From positions 79,300 through 88,757 of the forward strand of contig FR897884.1 in NCBI GenBank assembly GCA_000437495.1: 9,458 nt of DNA, written 5' to 3'. The position numbers were made by a program, and so were the translations under genes. Position 1 is the stretch's first letter; each line of letters starts with the position of its first letter. The notes beneath the pieces are model-generated. The model saw only the letters and a list, made by a program, of their open reading frames with translations, was not told where the DNA came from and made no database searches. Positions 1-5,506 of this stretch are shown here, in pieces. The DNA comes from Prevotella sp. CAG:485. GTDB taxonomy: Bacteria > Bacteroidota > Bacteroidia > Bacteroidales > Muribaculaceae.

Positions 1-1151
1 ATGTCGGCTTCCGGCACCTCTTTAATGGCATCGTCAGCCTCGGCGTTGCCAATGCCGCCGGCAAGCATTATCACCTTGTCGTAAGCTAACAGACGGTCCT
101 GTTCCTGATGCTCGAAGGTGAGCAGAGAGCCGCAGATGAGAGGCTGACCGAATTTATTGCCGAAGTCGGAGGCTCCGTTTGAGGCCTTAATCAGAATCTG
201 CTCAGGCGTCTGATAGAGCCAGGGACGCGGAGCGGGAGCATTTTTCTCTACCTCGCGTTCTTCCTCCGGACGCGGATAACCCGTCATGTATACCGCTGTT
301 CCCGCTATCGGCAGCGACGCTTTGCCGCCGCCCATACGGTCGCGAATCTCGCCACCCGTTCCGGTTGCGGCGCCGTTAAACGGCTCTACAGTCGTGGGGA
401 AGTTGTGCGTCTCGGCTTTGAGCGAGATTACGGTGTCTATTTCCTTTTCCTCAAAGAAATCCGGCTTTGAGGCATCGGCAGGAGCGAAACGCTGTACCGG
501 CGACCCCTTTATGAAAGCCACATTATCTTTGTAAGCAGAAACCAGCCCGTTGGGATTCTCCTTCGATGTCTGTTTGATGAGCTGGAAGAGGCTCTGATCC
601 ATTGTCTTGCCGTCGATTACGAACGTGCCGTTGAAGATTTTGTGGCGGCAATGCTCGGAATTGACCTGCGAGAAACCGAAAACCTCGCTGTCTGTGAGCG
701 GACGCTGCAGACGCTCGCTCAGCTGCTCCAGATAAGTTATCTCTTCATCGCTCAGAGCCAGACCCTCTTTTTCGTTATATGCACGCAAATCAGAAATTTC
801 AACAATCTCTTCAGCCGTGCGGGTAGGGGTGAAAACGTTTTGGTCGGGATTTTCGTATACAGCCTGCAACATCGGGTCGAAGGCGGTGTTCTCATCCGGC
901 GCTCCGGTGAAAAGCTCGATGCGTTGAGGCGAAGTTATGCCTATATTGTGCGCCATTTCCACGGCGTTCGTGCTCCATGGCGTAATCATTTCGCGCCGAG
1001 GCCCGATGTATCGGCCCCTCACGGTGCGGACTTTCAGCGGCTTGGCTCCGGTGAAGAGCCATTGAAGCCGCTCTTTCTCTTTTGAGGTGAGGGCTTGAGC
1101 CGTCTCTACGGCTATCAGCGTTGCGTTCCCTTTTTTGAAATACGTTATCAT
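1..1151 (-). CDS. purL: Phosphoribosylformylglycinamidine synthase (FGAM synthase), N-terminal part, cut by window edge
   Basis: This enzyme converts FGAR, glutamine and ATP to FGAM in the fourth step of de novo purine synthesis, in the cytoplasm. The minus strand reads open from an ATG at 1151 to the edge, giving 383 codons. Family hallmarks are visible: SEHCRHKIF at residues 165-173 and ETHNFPT at 247-253, followed by a Gly-rich stretch GAATGTGGEIRDR (260-272), which are the ATP/FGAR-site motifs of the synthetase domain. The roughly 150 residues before SEHCRH match the N-terminal PurS-like and linker regions of the large single-chain PurL (about 1,200-1,300 residues, with a C-terminal glutaminase). 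So about a third of the protein is visible. It starts at the first ATG after a TAACTTTG promoter element, with no Shine-Dalgarno. It is divergent from the HU gene. No defect is seen in the visible part. Confidence 0.96.
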   Translation of the reverse strand, partial: MITYFKKGNATLIAVETAQALTSKEKERLQWLFTGAKPLKVRTVRGRYIGPRREMITPWSTNAVEMAHNIGITSPQRIELFTGAPDENTAFDPMLQAVYENPDQNVFTPTRTAEEIVEISDLRAYNEKEGLALSDEEITYLEQLSERLQRPLTDSEVFGFSQVNSEHCRHKIFNGTFVIDGKTMDQSLFQLIKQTSKENPNGLVSAYKDNVAFIKGSPVQRFAPADASKPDFFEEKEIDTVISLKAETHNFPTTVEPFNGAATGTGGEIRDRMGGGKASLPIAGTAVYMTGYPRPEEEREVEKNAPAPRPWLYQTPEQILIKASNGASDFGNKFGQPLICGSLLTFEHQEQDRLLAYDKVIMLAGGIGNAEADDAIKEVPEAD

Positions 1152-1182
1152 GCCCTTGGGGAAAATCAGTTTCTAAAAGATT

Positions 1183-1192
1183 TGCAAAGTTA
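1183..1192 (-). promoter_or_regulatory. purL promoter, Bacteroidota -7 element
   Basis: On the minus strand this reads TAACTTTGCA, an exact match to the Bacteroidota primary-sigma -7 consensus TAnnTTTG. The purL ATG lies about 31 bases downstream of the element, so the leader is short. The upstream -33 element is imperfect: the best candidate is TTC at 1212-1214, with 19 bases of spacing. No riboswitch-sized leader exists. Any purine control would therefore have to act at the promoter or through a protein. Confidence 0.7.
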
Positions 1193-1297
1193 AGAAATCT
1201 ATTTGGAATTAGAATAAATTTAGGGCCGTGAACGGATAAAAATTTTCATTAATAAATATTCTGCCGTTAAGATGATGCGTAAACCGAAAAAATTAAC

Positions 1298-1307
1298 TAA
1301 CTTTGCA
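1298..1307 (+). promoter_or_regulatory. Promoter of the HU / HU-LysM gene pair, -7 element
   Basis: This reads TAACTTTGCA, an exact match to the Bacteroidota -7 consensus TAnnTTTG, followed 17 bases later by the ATG at 1325. Transcription should start about 4-7 bases after the element, giving a leader of roughly 10-15 bases. At the expected -33 position there is no clean TTG; ATG at 1275-1277 is closest, with 20 bases of spacing. The 15-base gap to the second HU-like gene suggests that this promoter serves both genes. Confidence 0.7.
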
Positions 1308-1324
1308 GACCATACGCACTAACC

Positions 1325-1597
1325 ATGGATACCAAGACCCTTATAGAGAGAGCATGTTCAGACAGTAAGCTTGACCCGGCGCAAGGCCGGATTGTGGCTG
1401 ATGCTTTTTCGGCCTTACTGAGTGAAAGCGGCTCTGAACTGGATTCCATAGCTATACCGGGTTTCGGGGTATTTGAGTCAAAAAAGCGCCTTGAGAGAAT
1501 AAATGTTCATCCGGCCACGGGCAAACGAATGTTATTGCCGCCAAAGATTGTGATGAGCTTCAAGCCGTCGGCTCTTCTCAAACAGAAACTTCAGTAA
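1325..1597 (+). CDS. HU/IHF-family DNA-binding protein, 90 residues
   Basis: This is a small histone-like nucleoid protein that would dimerise and bend DNA. The length (90) is that of stand-alone HU/IHF proteins. The first half (residues 3-42) fits the two-helix dimerisation body. It is followed by IPGFGVFE (44-51), the classic GFGxF turn, and by the beta-arm, whose tip contains VHPATGKR (61-68). The arm proline (P63), which in HU/IHF wedges between base pairs, is present. The C-terminal MSFKPSALLKQKL matches the family's final strand and helix. It starts at the ATG behind the promoter and has no Shine-Dalgarno. The next gene, 15 bases downstream, also begins with an HU-like domain, so the two products may form a heterodimer (inference). 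The sequence is diverged from housekeeping HU, so this is probably an accessory paralogue. Confidence 0.92.
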   Translation: MDTKTLIERACSDSKLDPAQGRIVADAFSALLSESGSELDSIAIPGFGVFESKKRLERINVHPATGKRMLLPPKIVMSFKPSALLKQKLQ

Positions 1598-1612
1598 TTC
1601 CACCACGACGTC

Positions 1613-3079
1613 ATGCAGCAAAAAATCACTTTCTCGGAGGTTTGCCGGATAATAGCCGACCGCACAGGTCTGCCACGGCGCGATGTTGATGAGTTTTTGC
1701 GGGCATTGTTCAGCACCATAGCCTCGGCGTTGGCGCAGGGTGAGCAAGTGCGCATAAAAGGCATCGGCACCTTCAAGGCGCAGCGCATGGGTGAGCGCAA
1801 GAGCGTGGACGTAAACAGCGGCAAGGTGATAACTCTGCCTGCTCATACCAAGCTATCTTTTGCGCCGGCAAAAGACTTGGCTGCAGCCGTAAATGCGCCC
1901 TTTGCAGCTTTTGAGGCTGTGGAAATCACCGATGATCTGACGGATGAAGAACTGGAGATAACCGACGAGGTCCCTGCTACTGAACCCGCTCTTGTGAATA
2001 CGGAAACGCCTGATACTCAGACAACTACATCGCAGGATGAGGCTGGAACAATCTCTCAGAAGGAAGACGCAGAAGAGTCAGCTAAGGAAGAAGAAACTGC
2101 TGGTGAGGAGTTACTTGAGGAGGCTGCTCCGCAAGAAAAAATATCGGAAGAAGAGGTTCCTCAGCAGGAAGATGAGACGCCGTCAGATGAGGTTTCATCA
2201 GATGATACCTCATCAGAAGAAGCATCCTCGGATGAGGCGCCATTGGCACCTTTCCTCGCTGACCATGACGATGACTATACTTATATAGAAGATAGTCAGG
2301 AGCCTGACCATCCCTCAGAAATATCAGATTCGTCTCAAAAGCCTCAACCTCAGCCTCAACCTCAATCTCAACCCGATGAAGAAGCTCCTTCTTATCCTGC
2401 AGATGCGTTGGAGGCCGGCGAAGAGGTCCTGGAGGGGGAAAACGATAACATTGAGGAGCCAATAGCAGAAGAGATAGAAGAGGCGGAAAGGGAAATCCGC
2501 CATAAGAGTAGGCGGCGCAGAAAACACAGATTCGGTTTCGTAATAGGGTTTATCTGTGCGTTGCTGCTTATTTGCGTTGTGGGCATATTATGTCTCTTGC
2601 TTTGCCCAAATGCTCCCCGTTCGATAGCCGAGCTTGTTCAGGGGCGCGATACGGTGGAGATTCAGCGTGCCGAGGTCATAGACACTCCGGTAACGACTCA
2701 CACCGTAACCGCACCAACGTCGGTGGCTGTTTCCGACTCCTCTGTAACGGAAGAGAAAGCAGATGTGGCACCCACAGAGGCCAGCGATGCCCCGAAGGTG
2801 TATGACGTTGTTACTACAACAAGATATCTGACCACCATAGCCCGTCAGCATTATGGCAATCAGCATTTTTGGCCATATATATATGAGGAGAATAAGGCTA
2901 TTTTAGGCCATCCGAACCGCATTAAGCCGGGAACAAAGGTCGTGGTGCCCGACCTTAAGAAGTATGGAGTGGATGTTAAGAACCGCAAGGATATAGAAGA
3001 GGCTAAGCGCAAAGAGGTGGAAATCTATGCCCGCTATAACAAAAGTGCGGACAAGGATAAGAAAAGCTCTAAACGCTGA
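1613..3079 (+). CDS. HU-like domain / acidic linker / membrane helix / LysM-type domain protein, 488 residues
   Basis: This is a probable envelope-anchored DNA-binding protein. Residues 2-95 form an HU-like domain, with the body at 5-42 and the turn IKGIGTF at 48-54. The arm tip is SVDVNSGK (64-71), where V67 stands in place of the usual intercalating proline. Residues about 101-296 form a low-complexity Glu/Asp/Ser-rich linker that includes a Gln-Pro repeat (242-254). A basic cluster (HKSRRRRKHR, 297-306) precedes one hydrophobic helix (about 307-331), so the N-terminus should be cytoplasmic. A Thr/Ser/Val-rich spacer leads to a LysM-like domain (about 397-447: YDVVTT, SIA-like TTIARQHYGN, IKPGTKVVVPDL), then a charged tail. 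The reading frame is continuous and the ATG start lacks a Shine-Dalgarno. Known of the families: HU binds DNA and LysM binds peptidoglycan glycans. Inferred: the protein tethers the chromosome to the cell wall. I recall similar Bacteroidales proteins but no established function. Confidence 0.9.
   Translation: MQQKITFSEVCRIIADRTGLPRRDVDEFLRALFSTIASALAQGEQVRIKGIGTFKAQRMGERKSVDVNSGKVITLPAHTKLSFAPAKDLAAAVNAPFAAFEAVEITDDLTDEELEITDEVPATEPALVNTETPDTQTTTSQDEAGTISQKEDAEESAKEEETAGEELLEEAAPQEKISEEEVPQQEDETPSDEVSSDDTSSEEASSDEAPLAPFLADHDDDYTYIEDSQEPDHPSEISDSSQKPQPQPQPQSQPDEEAPSYPADALEAGEEVLEGENDNIEEPIAEEIEEAEREIRHKSRRRRKHRFGFVIGFICALLLICVVGILCLLLCPNAPRSIAELVQGRDTVEIQRAEVIDTPVTTHTVTAPTSVAVSDSSVTEEKADVAPTEASDAPKVYDVVTTTRYLTTIARQHYGNQHFWPYIYEENKAILGHPNRIKPGTKVVVPDLKKYGVDVKNRKDIEEAKRKEVEIYARYNKSADKDKKSSKR
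2342..2371 (+). repeat. In-frame hexamer tandem repeat encoding a Gln-Pro tract
   Basis: There are five consecutive 6-base units of the form CCTCAA, with third-position or first-base variants CCTCAG and TCTCAA. They encode alternating Pro-Gln/Ser-Gln inside the acidic linker of the HU-LysM protein. Because the unit is a multiple of three, copy-number changes would alter linker length without breaking the frame. Confidence 0.8.
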
Positions 3080-3096
3080 AAATATTGATTACCAAA

Positions 3097-3138
3097 CAGT
3101 TAGCTTCAACTATAAGAACTGCTGAGAAATTTTTTTTT
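3097..3138 (+). terminator. Possible weak terminator after the HU-LysM gene
   Basis: A short imperfect hairpin is formed by CAGTT plus CTT (3097-3101, 3104-3106) pairing with AAG plus AACTG (3114-3121), with a two-base bulge and a 7-base loop. Eight bases follow before a run of nine T at 3130-3138. The gap between stem and T-run is unusual for an intrinsic terminator, so this is tentative. No better terminator is visible between the HU-LysM stop and the tRNA promoter. Confidence 0.3.
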
Positions 3139-3156
3139 GAAAAAAGTGGTGAAAAA

Positions 3157-3190
3157 TTTGGTCAGTTGAAGAAAAAGAACTAACTTTGCA
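3157..3190 (+). promoter_or_regulatory. tRNA-Met promoter (TTTG -33 and TAACTTTGCA -7)
   Basis: This is a full Bacteroidota promoter: TTTG at 3157-3160, 20 bases of spacing, then TAACTTTG at 3181-3188. Transcription would start near 3192, leaving about 36 bases of 5' leader to be removed by RNase P before the mature tRNA. It gives the tRNA its own promoter, independent of the upstream HU-LysM gene. Confidence 0.82.
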
Positions 3191-3227
3191 CTCGCAAACG
3201 GGAAGTAAGCCCTGTGAGCATAAAAAT

Positions 3228-3301
3228 GGCGGGATAGCTCAGTTGGTTAGAGCGTCGGATTCATAACCCGGAGGTCCCGAGTTCAATTCTCGGTCCCGCT
3301 A
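3228..3301 (+). tRNA. tRNA-Met (anticodon CAT), elongator type
   Basis: The cloverleaf folds fully. The 7-bp acceptor stem (3228-3234 with 3294-3300) has G-T as its first pair. The D stem is GCTC/GAGC with loop AGTTGGTTA, the anticodon loop TTCATAA carries CAT at 3262-3264, and the T arm is CCGAG-TTCAATT-CTCGG. The discriminator is A3301. The next bases are CTA, so CCA is not encoded and must be added enzymatically. The D arm has C11-G24, and the 1:72 position is a G-U wobble rather than the C-A mismatch of bacterial initiators. Both favour elongator Met over initiator. A CAT anticodon could also belong to tRNA-Ile2 (lysidine-modified), which I consider less likely. The anticodon stem contains an A31/C39 mismatch and a T27-G43 wobble. 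Confidence 0.93.
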
Positions 3302-3306
3302 CTATC

Positions 3307-3346
3307 AGAGAGCAAGTCAGCTAAATTGACTTGCTCTTTGATTTTT
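3307..3346 (+). terminator. Intrinsic terminator of the tRNA-Met transcript
   Basis: A perfect 11-bp stem is formed by AGAGCAAGTCA (3309-3319) and TGACTTGCTCT (3327-3337), with the 7-base loop GCTAAAT. It extends by two more pairs (one G-T wobble) and is followed at once by TTTGATTTTT. The stem starts six bases after the tRNA ends and works in the plus direction only, because the left flank lacks a complementary T tract. Confidence 0.88.
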
Positions 3347-3404
3347 ATAAAATTGGCTGACTTCATTCAGACGTTTCCAATAACCAAAACAAAAATCCCT
3401 TCCC

Positions 3405-3983
3405 ATGAAAATTTTAAACAGTATAATACTGACCCTTATAAGCACTCTGACAATGGCTATGGCAACCTCATGTAAAGCCCCGAAAAAGGTCAGCGACGAT
3501 GATAATCAAAATCAACCGCTTGTGATTTCCATAAAAGACAGGCAAAAGCCCGAGAGCGGTTCTCCCAATATGTTCATTCCCCGAGCCATAGTTTACCGCA
3601 CCAACGGCAATTACGCCGATAATGTGCCTGTTCAGGTAAGCGCCGACGGGAAAACACTTGTGTCATTCCCGGCACCAAGCGATATCTCTGCCGATTCCCG
3701 ACCCATAGAGCTTTCCGACGGCTGGCTTCTTGACCGCCGAGGAATAGGGGAGAACAGCCGTTTTACCTCCTACACATACGGTCAGTATGCAAAATTAGCC
3801 ACAGCGCCCTCTCCAGCCGAGCTGCTGAAAGCGATACTGCCGGGTGCCATAATAACAGATATGTATGCTTTGCCCTGCACCCTTCAGGAGGCAAAGAGCG
3901 ATACAAATGCTGTCAACAGCCTTATCAGACGCGGCTTCCCTGATTGCCGGATGATAATTTCCGCACCCGTCGTCCAGCCGTAA
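3405..3983 (+). CDS. Lipoprotein of unknown function, 192 residues
   Basis: The N-terminus is a lipoprotein signal peptide: a Lys-containing start, a hydrophobic core (about residues 3-19), and a lipobox-like ATSC ending in Cys23, which would be the lipidated first residue. After it come KAPKKV and an acidic SDDD (30-33). The mature protein (about 170 residues) contains IPRAIVYRTNGNYADNVPV (58-76), a GWLLDRRGIG-like segment and a Tyr-rich stretch, with no further membrane helix. I do not recognise a named domain; it resembles an uncharacterised conserved Bacteroidales lipoprotein type (recollection only). It starts at the first ATG after an A-rich leader. A weak promoter-like pair is TTG 3326-3328 and TAAAATTG 3348-3355, overlapping the tRNA terminator. 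Its stop codon abuts the stop of convergent trkH with no bases between. It acts in the outer or inner membrane leaflet; its role is unknown. Confidence 0.85.
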   Translation: MKILNSIILTLISTLTMAMATSCKAPKKVSDDDNQNQPLVISIKDRQKPESGSPNMFIPRAIVYRTNGNYADNVPVQVSADGKTLVSFPAPSDISADSRPIELSDGWLLDRRGIGENSRFTSYTYGQYAKLATAPSPAELLKAILPGAIITDMYALPCTLQEAKSDTNAVNSLIRRGFPDCRMIISAPVVQP

Positions 3984-5501
3984 CTATTTTTGCCAGAAGT
4001 AAGGGGTGAGGACCAGCAATACGGTGTAAAGTTCCAGACGGCCGGTAAGCATAACGATAGAGAGAATCCATTTGGCTGTGTCGGGCAGGGAGGCAAACCC
4101 TTGACCGATGCCTATGGTGTCGGTGCCGATGCCGGTGTTAGAGATGGCCGAGAGGGTGTAGAAGAAGCTCTCGCGCAGGCTAACTCCCAATATCACAAGT
4201 AGGGTGCCGGAGATGAAAATGACAATCATGTAAAGGCACAGGAAAGCTAAAATCTTCTGTACCAGACTCAGTTTGACACTGCGGCCGTTGATGGTGACGG
4301 CGGTTACATTGTTTGGATGCATCATCTTGAAAAATTCGTTTTTCAAGAATTTGAGCAAGACGATAATACGGTCGATTTTTGCGCCTCCTGAGGTGGAACC
4401 TGAACAGGCACCGGTAAACATAAGTATAACCAGGACAATTGTTGACAGGGCACCCCATTGAGCGAAGTCAGGCTCTGAGATGCCGGTGGATGAGATGGTG
4501 CCTACGACCTGGAAGAGAGGGTCTATGGTGACGTCGTCAACGTGTTTTGCAAGCCCGTTAATCACCACATTAACTGTGAGCAGGATATAAGCCGCAAAAA
4601 TAAAGATGACGTACCAGCGAAGCACCGTATTGACACGCACATTGCGGAAATGTCCGGTAAAGGCTTTGTAAATGAGCGAGAAATTCACGCCGCCGAGGAA
4701 CATAAAGATGATGAGGACTATCTTTAGATAATAGCCGTTGAACATATCTCCCTGCACGTTGAGAGTGGTGAATCCGGATGTTGAAATCACCGACATGCTT
4801 TCGTAGATGGCGCTGAAAATATCCATATCGCTCAAGGCCAGCAGGCCTATCAGCGCAAAAGTGAGCAGGGTATAGACAATCCAGAGACCGCGTGCGGTAG
4901 ATGAGATGCGGGGGCGCAGTTTGTCGTGTGTAATGCCCGTAATTTCGGCATTGAAGAGGAATATGCCGCCCGAGTTATTGAGCATGGGCGCCACGGCAAG
5001 GGTGAAAAGAATTATACCCATGCCTCCGAGCCAGCGCATTACGCTGCGCCATAACAGCAGACTGTGGCCGGTTTCTTCAATTGGCGGGAAATAGCTGCCA
5101 CCCGTGGTTGTAAAGTCGTTTATGGCTTCAAAAAAAGCATCAGTCACCGACATGGGGCTGCGCGAGATGAGGAACGGTATCATGCCGAAGGCCGACAGAA
5201 TTATCCACGTCAGCGAAGTGAGCAGGATAGCTTCGCGGCGCCCCATTTCATGGCTCTGCGGCTTGAGACGCACCAGGAAGATGCCCATGCCTAAGGTGAT
5301 GCCCATGGAGATGATGAAGCCCCACAGCGAACCGTCGCGATAGATGAACTCTGCCGCTAACGGGAAAATCATCAGAGCCGCCTCTATGAGAAGCAGCAAG
5401 CCGATGATGCGCATGAGCATTGGCAGGTTCACGAACTTGCGTTTACGCGCTCCGGCGGTTATCACCGATGGCCTTACGGGTTGTTCTTTGACGCGTGCCA
5501 A
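3984..5501 (-). CDS. trkH: Potassium uptake protein TrkH (membrane pore subunit)
   Basis: This is the K+-translocating subunit of the Trk system in the cytoplasmic membrane. The protein is largely hydrophobic. It shows the four degenerate selectivity-filter loops of the SKT family, each with its key glycine: TTTGGS (131-136), STSGFT (240-245), SSTGIS (337-342) and SNTGIG (454-459). It also has the typical CSGSTSGGAKIDR segment (367-379). The length of 505 is close to the family norm (about 480-500). The start is uncertain. The longest frame begins at TTG (5501), five bases after the trkA stop, and adds a basic segment of about 27 residues before the first conserved helix. An ATG at 5420 (residue 28) gives a protein starting MLMRIIGLLL and fits the family start equally well. 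It is the last gene of the operon, and the partner TrkA is encoded just upstream. Confidence 0.95.
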   Translation of the reverse strand: MARVKEQPVRPSVITAGARKRKFVNLPMLMRIIGLLLLIEAALMIFPLAAEFIYRDGSLWGFIISMGITLGMGIFLVRLKPQSHEMGRREAILLTSLTWIILSAFGMIPFLISRSPMSVTDAFFEAINDFTTTGGSYFPPIEETGHSLLLWRSVMRWLGGMGIILFTLAVAPMLNNSGGIFLFNAEITGITHDKLRPRISSTARGLWIVYTLLTFALIGLLALSDMDIFSAIYESMSVISTSGFTTLNVQGDMFNGYYLKIVLIIFMFLGGVNFSLIYKAFTGHFRNVRVNTVLRWYVIFIFAAYILLTVNVVINGLAKHVDDVTIDPLFQVVGTISSTGISEPDFAQWGALSTIVLVILMFTGACSGSTSGGAKIDRIIVLLKFLKNEFFKMMHPNNVTAVTINGRSVKLSLVQKILAFLCLYMIVIFISGTLLVILGVSLRESFFYTLSAISNTGIGTDTIGIGQGFASLPDTAKWILSIVMLTGRLELYTVLLVLTPYFWQK

Positions 5502-5506
5502 GGAGT

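Noticed and set aside
642..1085. Plus-strand open frame of 147 codons at the left edge
   Set aside because: The opposite strand encodes purL with SEHCRH and ETHNFPT motifs, so this is a shadow frame.
1209..1280. AT-rich middle of the purL/HU intergenic region, considered for a riboswitch or small RNA
   Set aside because: No stable extended pairing is visible, and both leaders are too short to hold a purine riboswitch.
2186..2235. Degenerate repeats in the Ser/Asp/Glu-coding stretch, considered as a CRISPR-like or structured repeat
   Set aside because: Units are irregular, inside a coding frame, and explained by repeated Ser-Asp-Glu codons. There are no spacers of constant length.
2082..2462. 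Minus-strand frame of 126 codons in the acidic linker region
   Set aside because: It is the complement of a Glu/Ser-rich low-complexity stretch, which naturally lacks stops and gives a biased, non-protein-like composition.
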